A DNA stretch of 64,000 nt from Myxococcales bacterium (GCA_018780435.1 JADMJS010000233.1:1-64000); one strand, 5' to 3'; positions 44,382-54,166 are shown, numbered from the stretch's first letter. The notes: generated from the sequence alone by a model not told the origin. Numbers and translations: made by a program.

Positions 44382-46793
44382 ATGACGTTCTCATTCCTCT
44401 CTAGGTCCCTCCGTTCAGCGGCGCCTCTGTGGTCGGCCGCGAGCGTCGCGGTACTCGGGTGCGCCTCGGAGCCAGACGCGGCAACTCCGACGGACGTCGC
44501 GACCGACACCACGGCCGACGCCACCGCCGACACGGCGCAAGAACCCCAGTGTTTGCCCGAAGATCCGGCCACGTTGTCGTCCCAGATCGACTACGACCCG
44601 TCGCCCGCCGATGGCTGCACGTTCCGCGTGTCCCCGGGCCCCGACGACCAGACGGCGATTCAGACGGCGCTCGTCGCGGCGCGGCCCGGCCACCATGTCT
44701 GTCTCGGCGCGGGCACCTTCAAGCTCCACGCCGAGCTCACCATCGACACTGACGACATCGCCATCATCGGCGCGGGCATGGACGAGACCGTGCTCGACTT
44801 CGCGGGTCAAGCGATCGGCGCCAACGGGATCTCGGCGCGTGGCGACCGCTTCCGCATCGAAGCCCTGTCGGTCACAGACACGGCGGGCGATGGCGTCCGC
44901 GTGTCCGAGGCGAGCGACATCGTCTTCCGGAAGCTCCGAGTCTCGTGGACGGCTGAAGCCGACTCGAAGAACGGCGCCTATGGCGTCTACCCCGTGCAGT
45001 GCAACGGCGTCCTCATTGAAGGGTGCGTCGTGTCGGGCGCGAGCGACGCGGGCGTCTACGTCGGCCAGTCCATTCACGTCCGGGTCGTGGACAACGAGGT
45101 CTTCGGCAACGTCGCGGGCCTCGAGATCGAAAACACCTCCCACGCCGAGGTCACGAAGAACTATGTCCACGACAACACCGGCGGCCTGCTCGTCTTCAAC
45201 CTGCCGGGCCTGCCGATCACCGACGGCCGTTTCGCGCTCGTCCACGACAACATCGTGGAGAACAACAACCTCGTGAACTTCGCGCCGCCGGGCAACATCG
45301 TCGGCAAGGTCCCATCCGGCACCGGCATGTTCGTGCTCGCGTCCGACGACAACGAGTTCCGGGACAACACCATCACCGGCAACCGCTCGATCGGCTTCCT
45401 CGCTGTCTACTACGAGCCAACCCTGTTCGGGACCTATGTCGACGAGACCTTCGACCCCTACCCGGAGCGCAACTACCTGCACGACAACGACTTTTCGGAC
45501 AACGGCTCCGACCCGCAGGGCATCCTGCAGACCCTGATCGCGGGCGGGCTCATCCCGGCCGACCTCCCGCCGGTCGGCGACACGGGCTGCGTCGACCCGA
45601 ACAAGGAAGGGGGCGCGGCTGCCAACGGGAACTGCTTCGAGCTCGCCGAGGGCACGGGCTTCATCAACGTGGACCTTTGCAATAACTTCGAGAACCCGTC
45701 GACCGACGCGAGCCTCGTGGCGTGCCAGCGACCGGCCGTCGGGGGCCAAAGCGGCTCGTGCGCGCTTCGGGACGACCGCGCACCTGAGAAGACCCCGGGT
45801 GGCCCGTGCGGCACGCCCGCGACGCCCGTGCCGCTCCCGGCGAAGACCACCTGCGACCTCCCCTACCCACGTCTGTCCGACTACGGCTTCTTCCTCGACG
45901 ACCACGGCGACGAGCCTGCCCCCGGCGTGCTCCCCTACCACGTGAACGCGCCGCTGTGGGCGGACCAAGCCGACAAGGGGCGCTACGTCGTGCTTCCCAC
46001 AGGCGCGGTCGCGACGCCGACCGACGATCTCTGGACACTCCCAGAGGGGACGATCCTCATCAAACACTTCCACTTCGGTGAGCGTCGCGTCGAGACCCGC
46101 CTCCTCATCCACGAGGCCCAGGGTTGGACTGCACATACCTACCTGTGGAACGAGGCCGAGACCGACGCCACTCGCCACATCGCCGGCAAGCTCATCACTC
46201 TCAACGTGCGCGCGGGCGACGCGCCGGTGGAGGGCCCGACGCACTACCTCGTGCCGAACGTCACCCAGTGCGGGAGCTGCCACCGCATGAACGACGCGCT
46301 CGTCCCCATCGGCCTCACGACGCGTCAGCTCGCACGCACCGTGACGCGCGACGGCGCCACCGTCGCCCAGCTCGAGTGGCTACAGGACCAGGGTGCGATC
46401 GCCACGGTACCCGTCGGCGAGGGCCTCGCCGATCCCTACGGCGAGGGTCCCGTCGCCCCGCGCGCGCGCGCCTTCCTTGAGGCCAACTGCGCGCACTGTC
46501 ACCGCGACGGCGGTCCCGCCGGCGTCACGGGTCTCTGGCTGACGGCGGCCGAAACGGACCTGAACCATCTCGGCGTGTGCAAACCCCCAACGGCTGCGGG
46601 CGCCGGCGCCGGCGACTTCGCCTACGACGTCGTCCCCGGCAAACCCGACGAGAGTATCGTCGTCTACCGTATGGCGTCGAGCGATCCCACCATCAAGATG
46701 CCTGAGCTGCCGAACCTGACCGTCGACGAAGCCGGCCTCGAGCTCGTCCGGCAGTGGATCGCGGAGATGGAGCCGGCAGCGTGTAGCGAGTAG
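44382..46793 (+). CDS. fused parallel beta-helix and di-haem cytochrome c lipoprotein
   Basis: 803 residues with a lipobox (VAVLGC) and an Asp/Thr/Ala spacer. Residues about 80-460 are a right-handed parallel beta-helix (repeats such as GVYVGQSIHVRVVDNEVFGNVAGLEI). Residues about 490-800 match the di-haem c-type family known as SO_2930: CDLPYPRLSDYGFF, then the two haem sites Cys630-x2-Cys633-His634 (QCGSCH) and Cys703-x2-Cys706-His707 (NCAHCH), with ARAFLEANCAHCH between them. In Shewanella the beta-helix (SO_2929) and haem (SO_2930) proteins are separate adjacent genes; here they are one chain. Surface electron transfer linked to polysaccharide binding is possible but unproven. Confidence 0.88.
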   Translation: MTFSFLSRSLRSAAPLWSAASVAVLGCASEPDAATPTDVATDTTADATADTAQEPQCLPEDPATLSSQIDYDPSPADGCTFRVSPGPDDQTAIQTALVAARPGHHVCLGAGTFKLHAELTIDTDDIAIIGAGMDETVLDFAGQAIGANGISARGDRFRIEALSVTDTAGDGVRVSEASDIVFRKLRVSWTAEADSKNGAYGVYPVQCNGVLIEGCVVSGASDAGVYVGQSIHVRVVDNEVFGNVAGLEIENTSHAEVTKNYVHDNTGGLLVFNLPGLPITDGRFALVHDNIVENNNLVNFAPPGNIVGKVPSGTGMFVLASDDNEFRDNTITGNRSIGFLAVYYEPTLFGTYVDETFDPYPERNYLHDNDFSDNGSDPQGILQTLIAGGLIPADLPPVGDTGCVDPNKEGGAAANGNCFELAEGTGFINVDLCNNFENPSTDASLVACQRPAVGGQSGSCALRDDRAPEKTPGGPCGTPATPVPLPAKTTCDLPYPRLSDYGFFLDDHGDEPAPGVLPYHVNAPLWADQADKGRYVVLPTGAVATPTDDLWTLPEGTILIKHFHFGERRVETRLLIHEAQGWTAHTYLWNEAETDATRHIAGKLITLNVRAGDAPVEGPTHYLVPNVTQCGSCHRMNDALVPIGLTTRQLARTVTRDGATVAQLEWLQDQGAIATVPVGEGLADPYGEGPVAPRARAFLEANCAHCHRDGGPAGVTGLWLTAAETDLNHLGVCKPPTAAGAGAGDFAYDVVPGKPDESIVVYRMASSDPTIKMPELPNLTVDEAGLELVRQWIAEMEPAACSE

Positions 46794-47102
46794 GGGGCGG
46801 ACCCGGAGGGCCGTTCCGTCGCGGACGCGACGTCGGGCTCGAACTCGATTCGGTTGAATCCGGCCGGAGAGGGATCGGTGTATGCCTTCACCGCCGGGAA
46901 GTCGCTGTGCCTCGGGTTCTCCCCGATCTGCTCCAGATGCGGCCTGCAGCGCGGCTACGTCCTGCGTTTGAGTATCGCACTCGAGCTGGTGAAAGGCCGT
47001 TCAGACACGCACTTTCTCGTTCCTATCAGAGTCTTCGTTGGAGTAGTGTCCGCGCTGAATCCGGTTCGAGAACGAACGCCAACACCTGGAGAGACCGCTC
47101 CC
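46794..47102. other. intergenic stretch without a recognisable gene
   Basis: 309 bases between the cytochrome fusion gene and the protease gene. Frames are open on both strands because of the GC content, but none has a supported start. The protease promoter is presumably here; GGAG (about 47088) is the only ribosome-site-like sequence, near its ATG. Confidence 0.5.
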
Positions 47103-49457
47103 ATGTCGACCCACAGCACCCGAGCGGGCCTCACCGCACTCCTCACGTCCTTGCTGACGAGCGCCGCGCTGGCCCAGAGCGCGCCCTCCAAGCTCGACGT
47201 TCACGCCGAGCGTCTCGCCACCCAAGGACGTGGTCATTTTGGTGGCGGCCGTTTCGCACCGACTCGGGCCGAAGCTGGAAAGCTGGTGGCCGACCTCTTC
47301 ATCGACATTGACCGCGCTGCGCTCCCCCAGCTACGCGGCCTCGGTGTCGACATCCGAACTGTGCTTCCGAATGGCCTCGTCACGGCCAGCGCCCCCGTCA
47401 GCGCGATCCGCGCTATAGCGGAGCTCCCTGGGGTTCGGTTCATTCAGGCGGCCCGACAGCTCGGCCTTCGGATGGACGTCGCAACGGGCCCGAGCGGTCT
47501 CAACGCCCTCGCGACGGGCTCGAGTGCGCTCACAGGCTCCGGGGTGATCGTGGGGATCATCGACTCCGGTATCGACATCGAGCACCCCGACTTCACGGGC
47601 CGAATCCTCGGGGTCTGGGACCACACCCTCGACTCGACAGACGTCGGGGGAGCCGCCGCAGCGCCCGTGGGCTACACCTACGGGACGGAGTGGGACGCCG
47701 CTCAAATCCAAGGCGGCTACGCGACCTGCGCCCACCGCGACGAGAACGGCCACGGCACGCACGTCGCCGGCACGTCCGCTGGCGCCGGGCTCGCGCCCAT
47801 CGACGTCGCCAATGGCGACGCGGCTGACGGCTACCGAGGCGTTGCCTTTGAGGCCGACTTCCTCGTCGTCGAGTACGACTTCGACAACGTGAAGAATCGA
47901 AACTCGACCGCCGCGATGGTGGACGCAGTCGCCTGGATCTTCGCTCAGGCCACCGCGCTCGGTCGGCCGTGCGTCATCAACATGAGCCTCGGATCCGACT
48001 TCGGACCACACGACGGTACCCTGGCGGAAGAGCGAGGCATCGACGCCCTCACGGGCAACGGCAAGCTGGTGGTCGTCGCCGCCGGCAACGCTGCAACGAC
48101 CTATGGCGCCGGTCGCCGAGATCTCTGGGGCGCTCCGCTCCACGGGACGGGCGTCATTAGCGGGACCGGCGAAGTCGTCCCCGACGTGTCCGTCGAGCTC
48201 CCTGTGGGCTGGACTCCACTCGCCGGCACCGGCAACGACTACGTCTTCTTCGACCTCTGGTATCGCGGCACCGCCCGAGTTCAGATCACGGCGCCAAACG
48301 GCGCGAAGTACCCGCCCAACTTCTCGGGGGCCTACAAGAACACGTGGAAGACAGGCACGGCCTCCGGTTTCAACACGTCGCAGGGCTACCTCTACGTCTC
48401 AAATCTCCCGGGGAGCCAGAACGGTTGGGAGACGAACAACACGGACAACAACATCTACATCGAGATCTCCGACGGCGGCGGGACGGCGCCGGTCGCTGGC
48501 GTGTGGAAGATCGACCTCGTCCCCGTCAGCATTGCCGCAGGGGAGACCTTCCACTCCTGGAACACCTCGTCGTCGTCACTCACACTCGCGACGTACCGGT
48601 ATGAGGGCGCACTCTCGGACAGTGTCATGACGATCGGCGCGCCGGCGACTGCCAAGTCGGTCATCTCCGTGGGCGCCTATCAGACCAAGAACGAGTGGGT
48701 CGCCCGACAGTACCTCGACTGGTCCGACCCGACCTCGGGCTGGCTTTACGTCCTTCAGGCATATGGAGTCCCGCCGCTCGATTACTACGAGCCCTTCGTT
48801 CTCGGCGGCGTCGCGAACTTCTCGAGCCGCGGACCCAGCCGTGACGGGCGCACTCAACCCTTCATCTCGGCGCCGGGCGTCGGCATCGTCGCCAGCTTGT
48901 CTCAAGTGGTGGGTCAGGACCTCTTCGGCCACGAGGACAGCTACTACCGCCGTCTGAACCGAGTGAACCCCTCCGGCTACTACGCCACGCTTCAGGGGAC
49001 GAGCATGGCGACCCCGTGTGCGACGGGAGCCATCGCGCTCTTGCTCGAGGACGCCGTCTCTAAGGGAGCGTCCATGACGCCAGACGCCATGAAAGCAGCG
49101 TTGAAGTCAGGCGCCCGCCTCGACAGCCACACGGGAGCCGTTCCTAATGGGGACTATGGCTGGGGCAAGCTCGATGTCGACTTGGCGATGGGCTTCATCA
49201 CCGCGGGGCCGACGTCCGACACGGTCGCCATTACGAGCGCCACGTGGTCGACCAAGAAGAAACAACTGACGGTCCGGGCGACCAGCACCGCTGCACCTTC
49301 AGCCACACTCACGGCCTCGTGGGCCGGCGGGTCGATGGTGCTCACCTGGAATGCGTCGCTCGCGGCGTACTCTGGTGTCGCCCTCGTGCCGACCAAGCCA
49401 ACCACGGTGACCGTAACCTCGTCACTCGGTGGCAGCGCCTCGGCGCCCGTCAACTGA
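47103..49457 (+). CDS. secreted subtilisin-like serine protease (S8)
   Basis: 784 residues from ATG 47103, which opens a Sec signal peptide ending ALAQS; the longer open frame upstream is not coding-like. A propeptide-like region precedes the catalytic domain. Triad: Asp154 in GIIDSGIDIEHPDF, His217 in ENGHGTHVAGTSAG, Ser634 in LQGTSMATPCATGAI. About 415 residues separate His and Ser, far more than in subtilisin, leaving room for an inserted PA-type or beta-sandwich domain (about residues 330-500). The C-terminal ~90 residues form a beta-domain. Probably an extracellular protease for feeding or predation. Confidence 0.93.
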   Translation: MSTHSTRAGLTALLTSLLTSAALAQSAPSKLDVHAERLATQGRGHFGGGRFAPTRAEAGKLVADLFIDIDRAALPQLRGLGVDIRTVLPNGLVTASAPVSAIRAIAELPGVRFIQAARQLGLRMDVATGPSGLNALATGSSALTGSGVIVGIIDSGIDIEHPDFTGRILGVWDHTLDSTDVGGAAAAPVGYTYGTEWDAAQIQGGYATCAHRDENGHGTHVAGTSAGAGLAPIDVANGDAADGYRGVAFEADFLVVEYDFDNVKNRNSTAAMVDAVAWIFAQATALGRPCVINMSLGSDFGPHDGTLAEERGIDALTGNGKLVVVAAGNAATTYGAGRRDLWGAPLHGTGVISGTGEVVPDVSVELPVGWTPLAGTGNDYVFFDLWYRGTARVQITAPNGAKYPPNFSGAYKNTWKTGTASGFNTSQGYLYVSNLPGSQNGWETNNTDNNIYIEISDGGGTAPVAGVWKIDLVPVSIAAGETFHSWNTSSSSLTLATYRYEGALSDSVMTIGAPATAKSVISVGAYQTKNEWVARQYLDWSDPTSGWLYVLQAYGVPPLDYYEPFVLGGVANFSSRGPSRDGRTQPFISAPGVGIVASLSQVVGQDLFGHEDSYYRRLNRVNPSGYYATLQGTSMATPCATGAIALLLEDAVSKGASMTPDAMKAALKSGARLDSHTGAVPNGDYGWGKLDVDLAMGFITAGPTSDTVAITSATWSTKKKQLTVRATSTAAPSATLTASWAGGSMVLTWNASLAAYSGVALVPTKPTTVTVTSSLGGSASAPVN

Positions 49458-49498
49458 TCCGTCCTCGGCTCTGCCACGTGACACGTTCGCCGGGCAGG

Positions 49499-49936
49499 TC
49501 AGCGTGGGACGAGCCGATCGCCATCTCGCTTGAGGCGCGACGTTCGGCTGACGAGCGCGTCGAGGAACGCCGAACGTTCTGCGGGTGAAATATTCGGGCC
49601 GAGTGGATTGCCAGTGTCGATGTGAAGGCGGTCCAGAGATAGCGCCGGGCTCGACAGCGGGTTGCGCGTCGGGACGACCTGCCGGATGGACTCGTAGGGG
49701 ATCTTCGAACGGAAGAGACCGAATCGGATGACGAGGGCGTCGTCCGTGAGCTCGTAGTAGAGCGGAAAGACGACCAGCCCGAAGATCGCGGCTACGAAAG
49801 CCACCGGCAGGAGGGCCGCTGCGACTCCGGAGCCGCTCACGTACGCAGCGATGGACCCGCCGAGCGTGACCACCGGCATCATCACCAGGATGGCGCCAAT
49901 CCACCAATCGACCTTGCTGTTCCAGTGCTTGTTCAT
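49499..49936 (-). CDS. membrane-anchored bacterial PH-domain protein
   Basis: 145 residues. Two membrane segments (about 11-30 and 37-58) are followed by a PH-like domain with the pattern LTDDALVIRFGLFRSKIPYESIRQVVPTRNPLSSPALSLDRLHI and a closing NISPAERSAFLDALVSR. This fits the small bacterial PH family (PF06713-like). The substrate or partner is unknown. AGGA precedes the ATG. Confidence 0.82.
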   Translation of the reverse strand: MNKHWNSKVDWWIGAILVMMPVVTLGGSIAAYVSGSGVAAALLPVAFVAAIFGLVVFPLYYELTDDALVIRFGLFRSKIPYESIRQVVPTRNPLSSPALSLDRLHIDTGNPLGPNISPAERSAFLDALVSRTSRLKRDGDRLVPR

Positions 49937-50069
49937 GTGATTTCCTCAAGGACCCCTGGGTCCACGCTCCGTAGCGTGCTCCTACGATGGGTCGCGTTCA
50001 AGGCGCCATCGTACGCGTTCGCAGTGCACTTCCTTGTCAACGCGGTCATGGTCTGAATAATTCGCCGCC

Positions 50070-51608
50070 ATGCGCACCCGATTCGGCCCCCTTCTCAGCC
50101 TCCCTCTCCTTGCGTCAGCTCTCGCGTGCTCGGAGGATGCCGCCAATGCCGCTCTCTCCGATGTGTTCGACACCTCCGGCCAGCCCATCGACGCGACCGA
50201 CGGCGCCGACATCTCGGTGGATGACGATGTCTTCGAAACGGATGATACACCCCAATCGGGCGAAGACACGACCGTCGCCGAGGACGTGATCGCGCCCGAC
50301 GACACGTCGGGCGCCGAGGACACCGACCCCATTGACGACGTAACGCCAGACCAGGACACCGGCCCCACCCTGGACGTGACTCCAGACGAGGACACCGGCC
50401 CCGTCGAGGACGTGACGCCGGACCAGGACACCGGCCCCACCCTGGACGTGACGCCCGACGAGGACACCGGCTCCATCGAGGACGTGACTCCCGCGGAGGA
50501 CACCGCTGGCGTCGACGCGGGCCCCACGGCTGTCTGCGGCGATGACATCCCGGTCGCCGACATGCTCTGCTTCCTCGCGCCGGACCACCACGACGCGGAA
50601 GGACAGGTCAACGCGTTGGTCGTCGCCGATTGGGCGCAGACCGGCAACGTGCTCTACGCCGTCAACGCCACCATCATCGAGACGCACCTGAAGGAGTCGA
50701 ACGGCTTCGCGGACTACAGCACGGTCGACAGCGGCATCATGGGGCCCATCGTCGACATGGACTACGGCGACTTCGACAACGACGGCGACGTCGACATCAT
50801 CAGCGGTCGCAGCTCATCGAGCGCGGGCGTACTGCGCGGAACGGGCGATGGCGCCGTTCAAGCCGCATTCGCGACCGGAAGCGGTGAAGGCAACGTCGTC
50901 GACGTCACGGTAGCCGACATCTTCGGCTCGGAAGGCGGCGACGACTTCGCGACCGGAAACGAGAACGGCTGCGGGAGTATCGTTCAGGTGCAGGACCTGA
51001 GCGGTGAAGGGACGGTGGCGAGCACACTCCAGATCTGCGCGCCGTCCCGAGTCGAGCTGATGCGCGGTTCGCCGACGGTGACGAGCCTCGCTCGGGCCTC
51101 CGGAGCGATGCTCACGGTGGTCGACGTCTTGCCGGCCGGGGTGGGCAACGTCGCGACGGGTGACACGACCGCGACGATCGAGTTTGCGGCCACTATCGTG
51201 CGCATGCAGGCGGCCGACCTGGACGCCGACGGCCTCGAAGACCTCGTGGTGCTCACGGCGAACGACCAGGTGCACGTCCTCGTATCCGACGGAGGCGGCG
51301 ACTTCGTCCCAGACGGTGCGTCGGACTACGCGACCTACGCCACGGGCGCAGGCGCGGCGGACATCGCGATAGCGGACCTCGAAGGCGACGGCGAGCACGA
51401 CATCGTGGTCGTGAACACCACCGACGAGACGCTCACCGTGCTCAACAACGCCGGTTCGGCGTACTTTGTCTCCGAGCTGCTCGATCTTCCGGACGGCACG
51501 GCACCGACGCGTGTCGCGGCCGGCGACCTGAACGGCGACGACATCGCCGACATCGCGGTCGCATCTCCGGGCAAGAACGGGATCTCGATCCTCCTCAGCG
51601 ACCCATGA
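50070..51608 (+). CDS. FG-GAP/VCBS-repeat lipoprotein with 12-residue acidic repeat stalk
   Basis: 512 residues with lipobox ALAC (Cys20). Residues 21-150 are an acidic spacer; 90-149 are five 12-residue repeats of DVTPDxDTGPxx. The folded part is a beta-propeller-like region of FG-GAP/VCBS repeats with Ca2+-binding loops: DYGDFDNDGDVDIISG, AADLDADGLEDLVVL, AIADLEGDGEHDIVVV, AAGDLNGDDIADIAVA. Such propellers serve adhesion or ligand binding at the surface. The stop overlaps the ATG of a PKHD-type dioxygenase (ATGA at 51605-51608), an unusual partner. Confidence 0.88.
   Translation: MRTRFGPLLSLPLLASALACSEDAANAALSDVFDTSGQPIDATDGADISVDDDVFETDDTPQSGEDTTVAEDVIAPDDTSGAEDTDPIDDVTPDQDTGPTLDVTPDEDTGPVEDVTPDQDTGPTLDVTPDEDTGSIEDVTPAEDTAGVDAGPTAVCGDDIPVADMLCFLAPDHHDAEGQVNALVVADWAQTGNVLYAVNATIIETHLKESNGFADYSTVDSGIMGPIVDMDYGDFDNDGDVDIISGRSSSSAGVLRGTGDGAVQAAFATGSGEGNVVDVTVADIFGSEGGDDFATGNENGCGSIVQVQDLSGEGTVASTLQICAPSRVELMRGSPTVTSLARASGAMLTVVDVLPAGVGNVATGDTTATIEFAATIVRMQAADLDADGLEDLVVLTANDQVHVLVSDGGGDFVPDGASDYATYATGAGAADIAIADLEGDGEHDIVVVNTTDETLTVLNNAGSAYFVSELLDLPDGTAPTRVAAGDLNGDDIADIAVASPGKNGISILLSDP
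50337..50516 (+). repeat. 36-bp in-frame tandem repeat, five units
   Basis: Five 36-base units, alternating in pairs of 72 bases, encode DVTPDQDTGPTL, DVTPDEDTGPVE and variants within the VCBS lipoprotein stalk. The first four units are near identical in sequence, so recombination or slippage could change stalk length in frame. Confidence 0.85.
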
Positions 51609-52279
51609 ACGGCGTCTGGATCCGCGGTCTCCTCGATCCCACCGCTGCATCCGACATCGTCGCATCGCTCGACGCCGCAACTTTCGTGGACGGTCGCCTC
51701 ACCGCGCAAGGCGCCGCTCGGGCGGCCAAGGACAATCGGCAGCTCGCGCCCGACGACGCACTTTCACGCGAGCTCGGCGCGCGACTCGTGTCGGCGGTAT
51801 CGGCCAACGACGCGTTCCGCACTTTGGCCATGCCGCGCCTGATCGTGCCCTTCACGTTCTCGCGCTACGACCCGGGGATGTCGTACGGCGACCACGTCGA
51901 CCTCCCCGTCATGGGGACCTCTCACGGCCCCGTACGCACGGACCTGTCGATGACCGTCTTCCTGTCGGACGCGTCCGACTACGACGGGGGCGAGCTCGTT
52001 TTGGACAGCGACGGCCCCACCCGCCGCATCAAGGGGAAAGCCGGCGACGCGTGGCTCTATTCGGCCTCGCACGTCCACCGGGTCGAGCCGGTGACGCGAG
52101 GCCGCCGCTACGTCGCGCTGACGTGGGTGCAGAGTCTCGTCGCCGATCCCGAAGAGCGCGAGCTGCTCGCGTCCTTCGCGCTCGGTCTATCGGCGCTCGG
52201 CCGCGACGGTGTACCTGAAGCGTCGCTACTGCGGCTCCGTGCGGTACACCACCGGCTCATGCGCCGGTGGGTGCGCTAG
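51605..52279 (+). CDS. PKHD-type Fe(II)/2-oxoglutarate hydroxylase (PiuC/YbiX-like)
   Basis: 224 residues, the usual length. The double-stranded beta-helix core is present: metal ligands His97 and Asp99 (YGDHVDLPVM), His158 (SHVHRVEPV), and the 2-oxoglutarate Arg168 (RGRRYVALTWVQS); RTDLSMTVFLSDASDYDGGEL is the family's most conserved block. Known members are linked to iron uptake; the class name reflects prolyl/lysyl hydroxylases. ATGA coupling to the Pro- and Asp-rich VCBS lipoprotein gene suggests a possible modification of that repeat stalk. That idea is an inference, and no export signal is visible. Confidence 0.9.
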   Translation: MNGVWIRGLLDPTAASDIVASLDAATFVDGRLTAQGAARAAKDNRQLAPDDALSRELGARLVSAVSANDAFRTLAMPRLIVPFTFSRYDPGMSYGDHVDLPVMGTSHGPVRTDLSMTVFLSDASDYDGGELVLDSDGPTRRIKGKAGDAWLYSASHVHRVEPVTRGRRYVALTWVQSLVADPEERELLASFALGLSALGRDGVPEASLLRLRAVHHRLMRRWVR

Positions 52280-52288
52280 GAGTTCGAT

Positions 52289-54166
52289 TCAAGGCGCCGA
52301 GCCGAGTAACGCGCCACCCGGTCGAGCCCCGCCCCGGTCGGCGAGATAGTCGATCTCCACCCGCGCTCCGGCCGGTAGCCGCTCATCGAAGACGACAGCA
52401 TTGGAGACGGGCACCGCGCCGGACGGCGTGAGGCTCGGGCACTCGGAGGTGAGCACGAGTCGCCAGGCCGGCGTGCCGGTAGCGGTGTCGAGGCTCCGTG
52501 GCGTGCCCTTGCAGGTCGTGCCATCAGCGCACGCGGAAGGCGTACATTCGGTGGCGCCCTGCTGGCAGCAGGCGCTGCCGTCCGCGCAAACGCCCATCGG
52601 ACCGAGGACTTGCACCGACAGGTCGGCGACGTCCTCGATGGGCCGCGTCAGACAGACCTTGTTCAAGACCGTGATGATGCGGTCCGCGATGACGTCGAGC
52701 GCCGGGCCGATCCCCTCGTCGTTGCAGATGTTGGTGAGCACGCCGTTCGCGCCAAAGGCCGACACCAGCTCCGCGTATCGGCGCCCGTGGTCCGCCTTAC
52801 CGGACGTCGACGAGCAGATGGAGCTGTTGCCCGCCCTCCCGAATTGGTTGTTCGGATCATCGCAGAGCCCACACTCCGATTCCCGATAGAGCTGGCGCTC
52901 GACGTCGCGCTCGGCGGCGGTGGGGGCTACCGAGTCGCCGACGATCGCGGCGACGACCACCTTCCCGGGGTCGGCCTTCACTGACTTGAGCTGGTTGACG
53001 GCGTCTGATACCGGCAGCAGTGGCCCGCCGCTCCGAGCGTCGGCCATACAGCCACAACGGGCGTAGTCCTCCTTTCGAATCGAGGCCGCACATCGCCAAA
53101 CTCCGTCCTTGGGATCAACGCCACAGTCCGCTGTGCTGCAGTCCTCCTCGTCCGAGATCATGACGACGACGAGGTAGGCGTCGTCGCGAAGAAAGCTCCG
53201 AGCCTGATCTGCGTTCGGCGCCGTTTGGGCTCGGTTCAAGGACCAGAGCGCGGCGTTGATCCCCTGCTCCATGCCCTTGACGATCCCTTGGTCGGCGCCC
53301 ACGACACCCACGCATCGGAACAAGTCGCGCGCCGTCGCGGGGACGAGCCACGGGTGATTGGGCGCCCTGCATGAGCCGCCCGCGCAGTCCGTGTCATCGC
53401 CACACGCCTTCCCGTCGTCGCAGAAGCGACCCGCACCCGCGATCAGGGCCGCCTTCAACGCCTCGGGGCCGGGACAGCCGGCGGTCACCGGGCGCCGTAC
53501 GCAACCATTGACCCCGGACCCAACGTCGGCCTCGGTGTTGCACCTGAACTGACAACGGCTCGAATCCGCCGCGCACTCGGCACCGGCAGCGCCCCCGAGA
53601 AAGAAGGCATCGCACTCGGGGCTCGTCGCGCACGTCTTGCGGCAGTCGCTGTTGACGCTCCCGTTGCAGTTCAGGATCTGACCAAGGTCGTTACCAAAAC
53701 TACATGCGAAGCCGTCACCACAGCCGCACGTAGCCGGATCGTCGCATTGCGAGACGAGCTCCGGATGGCTCACGAGCGCGTCCTCGAATCGTGTCGGATC
53801 GACGCACACCGTTGGTGTTGCCTCTCGGCAGCTCGCCGGAAAGTACGTCGCGGCCTCCGCACGGAAGCGACCGACGAACCCGTCCGTGATCATGTCCGTC
53901 GTGACGACCGCGAGTCGATAGTCGAGCGCCGTGAAGGACTCGAGCCGACCGACGAACGACTCGAAGCTGCTCGCCAGTGACGTCTGTTCCTGGCACATCG
54001 ACGACGAATCATCGATGACCCACAGAAAATCGACTTTGACGGCCTGAGCCGCCGCCTCACTCTGCGTCACCTTCACCGCATAGTCGGTCGCGTCGGCGGG
54101 TACGTCATTACAGGCCAGAAGCAGAGCGATAGGACTCATTCGAAGGGCGATGGACTCTATACGCAT
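52289..54166 (-). CDS. vWA-domain lipoprotein with Cys-rich inserts
   Basis: 625 residues from ATG 54166, preceded by a strong GGAGGAGG; longer in-frame starts are poor. Lipobox LLLAC (Cys19). The vWA domain begins VKVDFLWVIDDSSSMCQEQ with an intact MIDAS (Asp52-x-Ser54-x-Ser56) and continues with YRLAVVTTD and AYLVVVMISDEEDCS. It is interrupted by a Cys-rich insert (about 140-260: CDDPATCGCGDGFACSFG, CNGSVNSDCRKTC, CRAP). The C-terminus is another Cys-rich domain (CCQQGATECTPSAC). Likely a surface adhesin or protein-binding scaffold using a divalent metal. Confidence 0.87.
   Translation of the reverse strand: MRIESIALRMSPIALLLACNDVPADATDYAVKVTQSEAAAQAVKVDFLWVIDDSSSMCQEQTSLASSFESFVGRLESFTALDYRLAVVTTDMITDGFVGRFRAEAATYFPASCREATPTVCVDPTRFEDALVSHPELVSQCDDPATCGCGDGFACSFGNDLGQILNCNGSVNSDCRKTCATSPECDAFFLGGAAGAECAADSSRCQFRCNTEADVGSGVNGCVRRPVTAGCPGPEALKAALIAGAGRFCDDGKACGDDTDCAGGSCRAPNHPWLVPATARDLFRCVGVVGADQGIVKGMEQGINAALWSLNRAQTAPNADQARSFLRDDAYLVVVMISDEEDCSTADCGVDPKDGVWRCAASIRKEDYARCGCMADARSGGPLLPVSDAVNQLKSVKADPGKVVVAAIVGDSVAPTAAERDVERQLYRESECGLCDDPNNQFGRAGNSSICSSTSGKADHGRRYAELVSAFGANGVLTNICNDEGIGPALDVIADRIITVLNKVCLTRPIEDVADLSVQVLGPMGVCADGSACCQQGATECTPSACADGTTCKGTPRSLDTATGTPAWRLVLTSECPSLTPSGAVPVSNAVVFDERLPAGARVEIDYLADRGGARPGGALLGSAP

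Noticed and set aside
44415-46283. 622-residue minus-strand open frame
   Set aside because: Antisense to the beta-helix/cytochrome fusion with two intact CxxCH motifs; composition is typical of a shadow frame.
46664-46891. Minus-strand frame between the cytochrome fusion and protease genes
   Set aside because: Starts only at GTG with no ribosome site and runs into the reverse of the cytochrome gene. It shows no family similarity.
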